Assembly (NCBI GenBank): GCA_020853375.1
Contig: JADYZA010000107.1
Span: 1 to 8,112 of the forward strand
From: Verrucomicrobiota bacterium
GTDB taxonomy: Bacteria; Verrucomicrobiota; Kiritimatiellia; Kiritimatiellales; Tichowtungiaceae
Reading direction: 5' to 3'
DNA: 8,112 bases
Positions 1 through 5,490 of this stretch are shown one piece after another. Position 1 is the stretch's first letter; the number at the start of each line of letters is the position of its first letter. The translations under genes were made by a program, and so were the position numbers. The notes under the pieces are model-generated. The model ran no database searches. It saw only the letters and a program-made list of their open reading frames with translations, and was not told the origin of the DNA.

Positions 1-39
1 ATCAAGGATGAAACCGACCGCTACTTTAAAAAAGGATGA
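1..39 (+). CDS. C-terminal tail of an upstream gene (partial)
   Basis: Frame 1 is open from the window edge and ends at TGA 37-39, giving the tail IKDETDRYFKKG. The stop overlaps the ATG of the next gene in an ATGA arrangement, which is typical of translationally coupled operon genes. Frame 2 is also open to a TAA at 41-43, so the choice of frame rests mainly on the ATGA overlap. Twelve residues are too few to assign a family. Confidence 0.4.
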   Translation: MKDETDRYFKKG

Positions 40-560
40 ATAACACCGTGGAAACGATTAAAACAATCATGATGCGCCGGAGCATCCGGAAGTTTGAAAA
101 TACACCGGTGACGGAGGCTCAGATTAAAATTTTGCTCGAAGCGGCGATGAATGCGCCGAGCGCAGGCGACGGACGTCCGTGGCATTTTGTTGTCGTTACA
201 GATCGCGCCCGACTCGACGCGCTGGCCGACGCGCTGGATGAAGGCAAGCCGATGTTCAAGCAGGCGCAGGCGGCGATTCTGGTCTGTCTGGATGAGTCGC
301 TTGAAAAGTTTAAAGGCTTCGGCCCGCAGGACTGCGCGTGCGCCGCGCAAAATCTGCATCTGGCGGCGCACGACATGGGGCTTGGTTCCGTCTGGATTGC
401 CGTTATCGGTGTGCCTCCGCGTGTTGCCGGTTGCCGCAACATATTAGGCGTTCCTGAAAACATCACACCGTTTGCAATTTTTCCGCTTGGGCGGCCAGCT
501 GAAAAGCTGTCAGCCGAATTCCGTTATGATCAATCCCGAGTTCACACTGACCGTTGGTAA
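36..560 (+). CDS. Nitroreductase-family FMN oxidoreductase
   Basis: A 174-residue protein of the nitroreductase superfamily: FMN-dependent, NAD(P)H-using cytoplasmic enzymes that usually act as homodimers. The N-terminal block RRSIRKF (residues 14-20) is the usual FMN-phosphate-binding segment. It is followed by NAPSAGDGRPWHFVVV, the flavin-contacting loop with the typical P-S-A-G...PW pattern. A mid-protein helix contains QNLHLAAHDMGLGSVW, and the C-terminal region has the usual GVPENITPFAIFPLGRPAE. The length fits the short single-domain subgroup. The physiological substrate cannot be read from sequence. The start is ambiguous. ATG 36 overlaps the previous stop, but AAGG sits directly against it with no spacer. 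GTG 48 would place AAGGA about 11 nt upstream and begin at VETIKTI, which also fits family N-termini. The next gene starts 5 nt after its stop, so the two are probably co-transcribed. Confidence 0.9.
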   Translation: MNNTVETIKTIMMRRSIRKFENTPVTEAQIKILLEAAMNAPSAGDGRPWHFVVVTDRARLDALADALDEGKPMFKQAQAAILVCLDESLEKFKGFGPQDCACAAQNLHLAAHDMGLGSVWIAVIGVPPRVAGCRNILGVPENITPFAIFPLGRPAEKLSAEFRYDQSRVHTDRW

Positions 561-565
561 ATCTT

Positions 566-1255
566 ATGAGCGCACAGAAAACGTATAATATCCGGTGTCC
601 GAAGTGCGGGCAGGAGCAGAAGGTGGAGCTTTATGAATCCATTAACGTTTCCCAGCAGCCGGGATTGAAAACCGCGCTGTTCGAAAACCAGCTCAACCGT
701 ATTCAATGTCGGTCATGCGACACCTCGTTCCGCATCGACAAGCCGTTGCTCTACAATGATCCGGATCGCAATATTCTGATTCACTGGATACCGGACAACG
801 CGGTTTCGCGGGAAGAAATTCTCGACGATTTCGACAAAAGCATGGAAGAACTGCGCGCCGTGCTTCCCGAAAATATCGAGCCGCCGCGCGTCCGGCTGGT
901 TTTCACCCGCGCCGAGCTGGTTGAGCTGATTTTTATTATCGAGGCGGGAATGGAGGAGCGGGTGGTGGAGTATATCAAGTACACCATTCACATGCAGAAT
1001 CCGGGGCGTGTTCCGCCTGCAACTAAACAGCTTCTGTTGAATGTGCAGGATTCGACCGCCGACGAGCTGCTTTTCGCTGTGCAGAATACGGAGACTCTGG
1101 AGCTGGAAGAGATTTTGCGCTATCCACGCCCCGCCTATCACGGGGTGAAGGACATGTATCGGAAAAATCCGGAAGAGTTCAGAGAGCTTTTCCCCGGCCC
1201 GTACATCAGCGCCCGCGCGGCGCTGATGGAAGAAGACTGCGGCGAAGACGGCTGA
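566..1255 (+). CDS. CpXC-domain zinc-ribbon-like protein, function unknown
   Basis: A 229-residue protein beginning MSAQKTYNIRCPKCGQ. It carries an N-terminal CPKC pair and a second CRSC pair about 40 residues later, with the segment LNRIQCRSCDTSFRIDKP between and after them. This is the signature of the CpXC domain family, in which the two CxxC pairs probably hold a metal ion; the biochemical role of the family is not known. The C-terminal two thirds is acidic and mostly helical in character and I do not recognise it. The open frame extends to a TTG at 554 inside the nitroreductase gene. I prefer ATG 566 because the protein then starts just before the conserved domain and just after the upstream TAA (558-560). 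No good Shine-Dalgarno is visible, so translation may depend on coupling to the preceding gene. Its TGA (1253-1255) directly abuts the stop of the convergent gene. Confidence 0.85.
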   Translation: MSAQKTYNIRCPKCGQEQKVELYESINVSQQPGLKTALFENQLNRIQCRSCDTSFRIDKPLLYNDPDRNILIHWIPDNAVSREEILDDFDKSMEELRAVLPENIEPPRVRLVFTRAELVELIFIIEAGMEERVVEYIKYTIHMQNPGRVPPATKQLLLNVQDSTADELLFAVQNTETLELEEILRYPRPAYHGVKDMYRKNPEEFRELFPGPYISARAALMEEDCGEDG

Positions 1256-1918
1256 TTATTTTTTCCGCGAGGTTTCGTTGAGCGTCTTTAATGCGCTTTC
1301 CGCGGCGCCAGCCGATGCTGTTCCGGCGTTTTCAGCCAGAAAATCTTCGAGCACAATCCGCGCTTCATCAATTCGTCCGGCCTGTTCCATGCAGCGTGCG
1401 ACACCGAGGATCGCCTGCGGTTGCAGATAGCTTCCAGCGTGGTTTTTGGCAAAAGCGGCAAACTGAGCCGCCGCACCGTTGAAGTCGCCGTCGGCTTCGG
1501 AGCAATAGACCAGACCGAGTTCGGCCACCGGGCGCATTTCATGATTTTTATACTGTTTCAGAAAGCGTTCGTATTGAGTACGGGCTTCGGTCGCGTTGCC
1601 GTTGTTGAAGAGAATTTTGGCCAGATCGAGCAGGGCGGTCGGCGCGGAGGGCGTCGAGCCGTATTGGTTCACAACGGATTCGAGGTCTTGCGGGCTTTGG
1701 GCGCTCATCATCATCTGCTCTGCTTTAACCAGCCGTGATGCCTTGTTCTGCTCGTACAGTTTGGCGGCGAAGACGGCTACAACGGCGGCGAGAACGCCCG
1801 CTCCGATCAGCTTGCCGTGCTGTTTCAGAAATTCGCGGACTTCATTAACTTCGCGCTCTTCAAGGGCATGTTTTTTTTGAAGGTGGTCGTGCTGCGGGCT
1901 GTGATCTTTGTCCATCAT
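1256..1918 (-). CDS. Membrane-anchored TPR protein, YfgM-like
   Basis: A 220-residue protein with a charged N-terminal segment (about 1-36), one hydrophobic helix (about 37-52, LIGAGVLAAVVAVFAA) and a helical repeat region to the end. The repeat region shows tetratricopeptide spacing, for example LLDLAKILFNNGNATEARTQ and ILGVARCMEQAGRIDEARIV. The order helix-basic-TM-TPR, with the lead-in EVREFLKQHGK, matches the YfgM-type TPR_21 family. In E. coli YfgM is anchored in the inner membrane and accompanies the Sec translocon. I infer an inner-membrane protein with an extracytoplasmic TPR domain used for protein contacts; the specific partner is unknown. An AGGAG at 1926-1930 lies 7 nt from the first of two tandem ATGs (1918 and 1915). 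It follows aroK by about 45 nt on the same strand and is probably co-transcribed with it. Confidence 0.8.
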   Translation of the reverse strand: MMDKDHSPQHDHLQKKHALEEREVNEVREFLKQHGKLIGAGVLAAVVAVFAAKLYEQNKASRLVKAEQMMMSAQSPQDLESVVNQYGSTPSAPTALLDLAKILFNNGNATEARTQYERFLKQYKNHEMRPVAELGLVYCSEADGDFNGAAAQFAAFAKNHAGSYLQPQAILGVARCMEQAGRIDEARIVLEDFLAENAGTASAGAAESALKTLNETSRKK

Positions 1919-1963
1919 GGGGAAACTCCTGTTTTAAAGGCGGTTACTCTTATCTTTTCGGTC

Positions 1964-2476
1964 TTAGGATTCAAGCGCGTACAGCTTTAGAATCGGGGCG
2001 GCAGTCTGTTCGTCAGACAGGCCGTCGGTATGGACGCTGTGTTTGATTGCATCGTAAAGCGGTTTCCGCTGAGCCAGGAGTCCTTCAATCTGCTTTTTCT
2101 TGTCGCCGGAGAGCAGCGGGCGGGTGGTGTCTTTTTCCAGACGTTGGAAAATGGTTTCAGGAGAGGCTTTCAGGCAGACCACCAGTCCGGTTTTTTCAAA
2201 GTCGGCGATGTTGTCGGGGTTCAGAACGATTCCGCCGCCGGTGGAAATGATTAAGCCGTTCTGCTGGGAAAGCTCTCGGGTCAGTTCGCGTTCCATTGCC
2301 CGGAAGGCGGGTTCGCCTTTTTGGGCGAAAATTTCAGGGATGGTCTGATTCTGGCGCTCTGCAATGATCGAATCCATATCGATCAGTTTCATGCCGGTTT
2401 GTTTCGCCAGCACGCGGCCCGTTACGGTTTTGCCGGTTCCCATGAATCCCACCAGAACAATATTCCGTTTACTCAT
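1964..2476 (-). CDS. aroK: Shikimate kinase
   Basis: A 170-residue cytoplasmic enzyme that phosphorylates shikimate with ATP in the chorismate pathway to aromatic amino acids. All expected elements are visible. The Walker A loop is GFMGTGKT (10-17). The DMD pair (D33, D35) serves Mg and shikimate contacts. The FRAMERE segment provides the shikimate-binding arginine (R59). The glycine triplet STGGG (78-82), the LID-domain arginine in TTRPLL (R119) and the QRKPLY arginine (R137) follow. Length is normal for AroK. The start is supported by GGAG at 2487-2490, 10 nt upstream of ATG. A strong terminator for the upstream gene ends only about 18 nt before the start codon, so there is no room for a separate promoter downstream of it. 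Codons for FQRLEK contain a perfect TTTTCCA-N5-TGGAAAA palindrome at 2133-2151. Confidence 0.96.
   Translation of the reverse strand: MSKRNIVLVGFMGTGKTVTGRVLAKQTGMKLIDMDSIIAERQNQTIPEIFAQKGEPAFRAMERELTRELSQQNGLIISTGGGIVLNPDNIADFEKTGLVVCLKASPETIFQRLEKDTTRPLLSGDKKKQIEGLLAQRKPLYDAIKHSVHTDGLSDEQTAAPILKLYALES
2133..2151. repeat. Spaced palindrome TTTTCCA-N5-TGGAAAA in aroK
   Basis: Perfect 7-bp arms (2133-2139 and 2145-2151) around GACGT. It is one of two exact copies of the TTTCCA-N5-TGGAAA core in the window, with six near-matches elsewhere. Whether it is a protein-binding site or a by-product of the codons for FQRLEK is unknown. Confidence 0.6.
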
Positions 2477-2493
2477 CTGCTGTTTGCTCCAAT

Positions 2494-2520
2494 AAAAAAC
2501 GCCCCGGATTCCGGGGCGTT
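2494..2520 (-). terminator. Rho-independent terminator after the 60-aa basic protein gene
   Basis: On the minus strand a perfect 10-bp stem (2511-2520 with 2498-2507, core CGCCCCGG/CCGGGGCG) with a 3-nt loop is followed by a run of six T (2499-2494). It lies 29 nt past the stop of the small basic protein gene. It is also immediately upstream of the aroK ribosome-binding site, so it may act as a partial terminator or attenuator for aroK. On the plus strand there is no T-run after the stem. Confidence 0.88.
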
Positions 2521-2549
2521 ATACAAAAGCAAAGCCGGTAAAACCAGCT

Positions 2550-2732
2550 TTAGGCTTTAGTTTTCTGCAGCGCTTCGCGGATGTCTTTGTTGGTCATCCG
2601 GCGGATAACTGCTTCCGCAATGCCGGCGGTGACCAGACGTTTCTTCTGCTGGGCGATACGGTAGCGCTTAGGTCCGGCTTTTTTGGTCGGACGGCGAAGC
2701 GGTTTCTTGCGCATTGAACGGCGAATTCTCAT
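2550..2732 (-). CDS. 60-aa highly basic protein of unknown function
   Basis: I do not recognise this protein. It has 60 residues with 12 Arg and 10 Lys against only 3 acidic residues. Residues 1-32 are nearly all basic and polar (RRSMRKKPLRRPTKKAGPKR). The C-terminal half, starting about L33, looks like a short helical unit (RLVTAGIAEAVIRRMTNKDI). It has no cysteines. It does not match my memory of bL32-bL36, bS21, bTHX or Sra. The gene is well supported: GGAG at 2740-2743 lies 7 nt before ATG 2732, a strong terminator follows the stop, and a promoter-like sequence lies upstream. The composition suggests nucleic-acid or ribosome binding. This is strengthened slightly by a promoter block shared with rpsN. 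A second in-frame Met at residue 7 is a possible alternative start. Confidence 0.8.
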   Translation of the reverse strand: MRIRRSMRKKPLRRPTKKAGPKRYRIAQQKKRLVTAGIAEAVIRRMTNKDIREALQKTKA

Positions 2733-2752
2733 TTTTCTTCTCCAAAGGCTTA

Positions 2753-2766
2753 TCGTTTTAAAACGA
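2753..2766. repeat. 14-bp perfect palindrome TCGTTTTAAAACGA
   Basis: A perfect 14-bp palindrome without a spacer in the divergent region. It lies just downstream of the predicted -10 of the small basic protein gene, near its expected transcription start. A possible operator, but only one copy is seen here. Confidence 0.45.
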
Positions 2767-2773
2767 GCGACGT

Positions 2774-2802
2774 AACCTACACATGCCGATTACTCGAAGC
2801 AA
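2774..2802 (-). promoter_or_regulatory. Putative sigma70-type promoter for the 60-aa basic protein gene
   Basis: On the minus strand TTGCTT (2802-2797), 17 nt, then TAGGTT (2779-2774). The -10 match is weak (3/6). Support comes from the preceding AAGGG: the nine bases AAGGGTTGC also occur at the equivalent place before rpsN. The predicted transcript leader is about 35 nt. Confidence 0.4.
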
Positions 2803-2875
2803 CCCTTAAAATGAGCAAATTCAAAACTCGAAAACCGGAGCAAATACGCTAAAAAGGAACACACACCTTGAAACA

Positions 2876-2881
2876 AAGGAG
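2876..2881 (+). promoter_or_regulatory. Shine-Dalgarno that fixes the thioesterase start
   Basis: AAGGAG lies 7 nt before ATG 2889, the best ribosome-binding site in the window. It argues for translation from 2889 rather than from the in-frame TTG at 2868. That TTG does have AAGGAA about 9 nt upstream and cannot be fully excluded. Confidence 0.75.
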
Positions 2882-2888
2882 CCTTGCC

Positions 2889-3314
2889 ATGTCCCGCGCA
2901 AAACTTGAAATGCCTGAACTGTTTCCCTTCCGCACCGAATTAACCGTTCGGATCACCGACATTAACTATGGCGGACACCTCGGAAACTCCAATGTTCTGG
3001 CTCTGATTCACGAGGCGCGCGTCCGTTTTCTGAGATCGTTTGGATACAGCGAAATCAATATTGAAGGACTTGGCAGCATTATGCTCGATTCGGTTATCAT
3101 CTATAAGGCGCAGGCTTTCGCCGGAGATGTGTTGCAGATCGAGGTTGCCGCCGGAGATTTTAGCCGCCTCGGATGCGATATTTTTTACCGCATCACTCAG
3201 AAAGAAACCGGCGCCGAAGTGGTTCTGGCAAAAACCGGTATCGCGATTTTCGACTATGCCAACCAGAAGCGCGTTTCTCCGCCTGAGGCTTTCGTCAAAA
3301 AACTTGGCGGCTGA
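2889..3314 (+). CDS. Hotdog-fold acyl-CoA thioesterase family protein
   Basis: A 141-residue protein of the 4HBT-like hotdog superfamily, whose members hydrolyse acyl-CoA or acyl-ACP thioesters as dimers or tetramers. The signature lies near residues 20-45: VRITDINYGGHLGNSNVL followed by a helix with LIHEARVRFL. This places an Asp (DINYGGH) at the usual catalytic position and a Gly-His in the loop. Then come the strands DSVIIYKAQAFAGDVLQIEV and CDIFYRIT, which are the typical sheet of the fold. The substrate cannot be assigned. There is no signal peptide, so it is probably cytoplasmic. An excellent AAGGAG supports the start. It is transcribed divergently from the small basic protein gene and converges on tlyA, with its TGA directly against the tlyA stop. 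Confidence 0.85.
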   Translation: MSRAKLEMPELFPFRTELTVRITDINYGGHLGNSNVLALIHEARVRFLRSFGYSEINIEGLGSIMLDSVIIYKAQAFAGDVLQIEVAAGDFSRLGCDIFYRITQKETGAEVVLAKTGIAIFDYANQKRVSPPEAFVKKLGG

Positions 3315-4052
3315 TCAGGGCCGTTTCCAGTACGCCAGAAACTCCGTATTTCCTTTTGGGCCTTTGAGCGGCGAGGTTTTCAGCCCAAGCCATTCGAGCC
3401 TGAGTGTTTCCGTTCCGAACTTCCGAACCTTGGAAATGGTTTCTTCGTGAATCAGCGGATCGGTGATGACGCCGCGCCCTTTGCCTACGTCCTCTTTGCC
3501 GGCTTCAAATTGCGGTTTAATCAGTGAGACGATTTCGCCGCCGGACTTCAGCAGTTCTTTGACGGCAGGTAGAATGTTTGTGAGGGAGATAAACGACGTG
3601 TCGATGGAGGCGAAGTCGGCCAGCTCAGGAAGATCGGCTGGTGTGAGATGTCTGGCGTTTACGCCTTCCATAACGATGACGCGAGGATCTTCGCGCAGTT
3701 TCCAGTGAAGCTGTCCTTTGCCGACGTCGATGGCGTAAACCTTGGTTGCGCCATGCTGAAGCATGCAATCCGTGAAGCCGCCGGTGGACGAGCCAATATC
3801 GAGGCAGACTTTGCCCGTCAGATTGATCGGGAAGGATTCCATTGCTCCCTCAAGTTTTTCGCCACCTCGACTGACAAACCGTTCGGTTTCTTTCAGCACG
3901 ATTTCATGATCGTCCGGAATCGGATGTCCGGGTTTCGAGGCCGGTTGCCCATCGACCAGAACCTGTCCGGCCAGAATCAGCCGTTTGGCCTTCTCACGGC
4001 TTTCTGCGAGACCTTTTTCCACCAGCAGCTGGTCTAAACGGATTTTTTTCAT
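3315..4052 (-). CDS. tlyA: TlyA-family rRNA 2'-O-methyltransferase
   Basis: A 245-residue protein with an N-terminal S4 RNA-binding domain (about 1-60, MKKIRLDQLLVEKGLAESRE) joined through FVSRGGEKL to a Rossmann-fold methyltransferase. The SAM-binding loop is DIGSSTGGFTD (85-95), followed by VYAIDVGKGQ. Residues K66, D151 (DTSFIS), K169 (LIKPQFE) and E237 (NTEFLAYW) fit the K-D-K-E catalytic tetrad of 2'-O-methyltransferases. Characterised TlyA proteins methylate ribose of 16S and/or 23S rRNA and can affect capreomycin sensitivity; older annotations call them hemolysin A. Which rRNA position is used here is unknown. The Shine-Dalgarno is weak. It is divergent from hemW with only 45 nt between starts, so the two promoters must overlap or lie inside the genes. 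Confidence 0.93.
   Translation of the reverse strand: MKKIRLDQLLVEKGLAESREKAKRLILAGQVLVDGQPASKPGHPIPDDHEIVLKETERFVSRGGEKLEGAMESFPINLTGKVCLDIGSSTGGFTDCMLQHGATKVYAIDVGKGQLHWKLREDPRVIVMEGVNARHLTPADLPELADFASIDTSFISLTNILPAVKELLKSGGEIVSLIKPQFEAGKEDVGKGRGVITDPLIHEETISKVRKFGTETLRLEWLGLKTSPLKGPKGNTEFLAYWKRP
3420..3436. repeat. Degenerate TTTCCA-N5-TGGAAA copy in tlyA
   Basis: CTTCCG-AACCT-TGGAAA, 10 of 12 arm positions matching the consensus. In the reverse reading it falls in a different codon frame from the copies that encode FQxLE-like peptides. Confidence 0.35.
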
Positions 4053-4097
4053 CTGACGGAGTGTAAATCTTCAAGCCGCGATCTACAATCGTCAATC

Positions 4098-5159
4098 ATG
4101 TCAGGTCTGTACATCCACATTCCGTTTTGCGTGCGCAAGTGTTCCTACTGTGCGTTCTACTCACTTCCTATGCCTTGGAAAAATGTTCCGGAGTTTTTCC
4201 AAGGCTTGGGAAAAGAGCTGAACAATCTGCCACCGGATTTTTTTCCGGAGACCATTTTTATCGGCGGCGGCACACCGAGCGCACCGGATATCCAAACTCT
4301 GGAAACTTTTTCCCCAATGCTTAAACGGTTTAAGCCGGTTGAATTTTCGGTCGAAGCCAATCCGGGGACAGTAGATGCAGCGAAACTGGCGTTGCTGAAG
4401 TGGAGCGGTGTGAATCGGCTCTCTATCGGTGTGCAGTCGTTCGATTTCCAATGTTTGGAAACGTTGGGGCGGATTCATTCAGCGGAGCAGGCGGAGGCCG
4501 CCTTCCGTTTGGCGCGCGCAGTCGGCTTTGAAAATATCAGTCTCGATCTGATTTTCGGCGTGCCGGGCCAGACGATGGAAATGCTGGAGTCTGATATCGA
4601 CCGTGCGCTGGCGCTTAGCCCGGAGCATATTGCGATTTATAATTTGATGTACGAGGAGGGGGCGCCGCTAACGAAGCGTAATTTGCCCAGGCTAGACGAA
4701 GAGATGGAGCGCGACATGTATGATCGGATTCGCAGCCGATTGCAGGCCGCTGGATTTTTGCACTACGAAATTTCCAACTTCGCCAAGCCCGGGTTTGAGT
4801 GTCGGCATAATTTGCTCTACTGGAGCGGCGGCGAATATATCGGCGTCGGCCCGGCGGCTCATTCCCACTGGAACGGTGTTCGCTGGGCGAATGTTTCTGA
4901 TGTGAATGATTATTGCTCCAGCGGCCCCCGCCGTGAGTTTGAAGAAATGCTCGAGTCGGATGCCAAGGAACGTGAAACGCTGGTGATGGGTTTGAGGCAG
5001 CTCGCAGGGGTTGAGGTTTCGTCCAGACTTTGGAAACCGCTTGAAGAAAGTTTCCGGAGTTTGGAAAAAGAGGGTTTACTGGTGATCACCGGACGGCACG
5101 TTCGACTCTCTGAAAAGGCTCTATTTGTGAGCGATGCGGTCTTTGCGGAATTGGTTTGA
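4098..5159 (+). CDS. hemW: HemW-type radical SAM protein (HemN-like)
   Basis: A 353-residue radical SAM enzyme. LYIHIPFCVRKCSYCAF supplies the [4Fe-4S] ligands C11, C15 and C18 (CxxxCxxC). The next position is A-F, not the extra Cys seen in true coproporphyrinogen oxidase HemN, which favours HemW, a heme-binding protein implicated in heme delivery. Further family motifs are GGGTPS (56-61), EANPGT (86-91), RLSIGVQSF (107-115) and SLDLIFGVPGQT. LIYW-like residues appear as NLLYWSGGEYIGVGPAAHS, and a HemN_C-type winged-helix region follows from about residue 280. Length is slightly below the E. coli protein (378). No clear Shine-Dalgarno precedes ATG 4098. The gene is unusual in holding six copies or near-copies of a TTTCCA-N5-TGGAAA palindrome and a 12-bp inverted repeat near its 5' end. 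Confidence 0.92.
   Translation: MSGLYIHIPFCVRKCSYCAFYSLPMPWKNVPEFFQGLGKELNNLPPDFFPETIFIGGGTPSAPDIQTLETFSPMLKRFKPVEFSVEANPGTVDAAKLALLKWSGVNRLSIGVQSFDFQCLETLGRIHSAEQAEAAFRLARAVGFENISLDLIFGVPGQTMEMLESDIDRALALSPEHIAIYNLMYEEGAPLTKRNLPRLDEEMERDMYDRIRSRLQAAGFLHYEISNFAKPGFECRHNLLYWSGGEYIGVGPAAHSHWNGVRWANVSDVNDYCSSGPRREFEEMLESDAKERETLVMGLRQLAGVEVSSRLWKPLEESFRSLEKEGLLVITGRHVRLSEKALFVSDAVFAELV
4172..4205 (+). repeat. 12-bp perfect inverted repeat inside hemW
   Basis: GCCTTGGAAAAA (4172-4183) and its exact reverse complement (4194-4205) flank a 10-nt loop. In mRNA this could form a hairpin about 75 nt after the start codon. It is produced by two neighbouring palindrome copies (4165-4181 and 4196-4212). 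Confidence 0.7.
4289..4305. repeat. TTTCCA-N5-TGGAAA near-copy in hemW
   Basis: TATCCA-AACTC-TGGAAA, 11 of 12 arm positions, encoding part of DIQTLET. Confidence 0.45.
4445..4461. repeat. Exact TTTCCA-N5-TGGAAA palindrome in hemW
   Basis: TTTCCA-ATGTT-TGGAAA, 12 of 12; as an inverted repeat it is TTTCCAA-TGT-TTGGAAA. It encodes part of DFQCLET. Confidence 0.6.
5020..5067. repeat. Two TTTCCA-N5-TGGAAA near-copies at the hemW 3' end
   Basis: CGTCCA-GACTT-TGGAAA (5020-5036, 10 of 12) and TTTCCG-GAGTT-TGGAAA (5051-5067, 11 of 12), separated by 14 nt. They lie in different codon frames (SRLWKP and SFRSLEK), so the similarity is not simply one repeated peptide. Confidence 0.45.
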
Positions 5160-5167
5160 TTTGGCGC

Positions 5168-5196
5168 TTGCCAAGGAAAGGGTCAGTCCGTAGATT
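5168..5196 (+). promoter_or_regulatory. Putative sigma70-type promoter for rpmB
   Basis: TTGCCA (5168-5173, 5/6 to TTGACA), a 17-nt spacer and TAGATT (5191-5196, 4/6 to TATAAT), followed by a leader of roughly 35 nt to rpmB. An inverted repeat TTGGC-GCTT-GCCAA (5161-5174) overlaps the -35 and could be an operator. Confidence 0.55.
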
Positions 5197-5239
5197 ACGC
5201 CACTCTTTGAGGTAAATTTTTAGATTGTGAGGGAACACC

Positions 5240-5467
5240 ATGGCTAAATGTGCAATGACAGGCAAAGGAACAGTTTCAGGCCGCCGGATCGTCCGTAAGG
5301 GTTTGAGAAAGAGCAAAGGCGGTATCGGTCTGCACGTGACCAGCGCCACAAAACGCAAATTCAAGGCGAACCTTCAGCACGTCCGAATCAAAGATGAAAA
5401 CGGCACTGTGCGCCGCGTATGGGTTTCCGCCAAAGCAATCCGTTCCGGTCTTGTGACCAAAGCCTAA
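5240..5467 (+). CDS. rpmB: 50S ribosomal protein bL28
   Basis: A 75-residue basic protein of the large subunit. MAKCAMTGKGTVSGRRIV is the bL28 N-terminus, followed by the conserved core TKRKFKANLQHVRI and VSAKAIRSGLV. Length is normal (78 in E. coli). It has a single Cys (C4) and no CxxC pair, so it is the zinc-free form. GAGG lies upstream of ATG at a normal spacing, a promoter-like sequence lies upstream and a terminator downstream, so the gene looks like a single-gene transcription unit. bL28 is often paired with bL33, which is absent here. Confidence 0.97.
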   Translation: MAKCAMTGKGTVSGRRIVRKGLRKSKGGIGLHVTSATKRKFKANLQHVRIKDENGTVRRVWVSAKAIRSGLVTKA

Positions 5468-5490
5468 GAGCGCGACTGCTCTGTTTCAGA

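Noticed and set aside
554..565. TTG 554 as start of the CpXC gene
   Set aside because: It lies inside the nitroreductase gene and adds four residues with no support. ATG 566 fits the domain boundary better.
713..1141. 142-codon minus-strand open frame inside the CpXC gene
   Set aside because: Antisense to a gene with clear CxxC signatures, with no motif or ribosome-binding site of its own.
2290..2306. Another TTTCCA-N5-TGGAAA-like site in aroK (GTTCCA-TTGCC-CGGAAG)
   Set aside because: Only 9 of 12 positions match, and it codes for the conserved FRAME motif of shikimate kinase, so protein constraint explains it.
2868..2888. TTG 2868 as start of the thioesterase
   Set aside because: ATG 2889 has an AAGGAG at 7-nt spacing. 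The TTG has a weaker AAGGAA and adds a non-family N-terminal extension.
3648..4037. 129-codon plus-strand open frame inside tlyA
   Set aside because: Fully antisense to the S4 and SAM-binding domains of tlyA, with no family resemblance.
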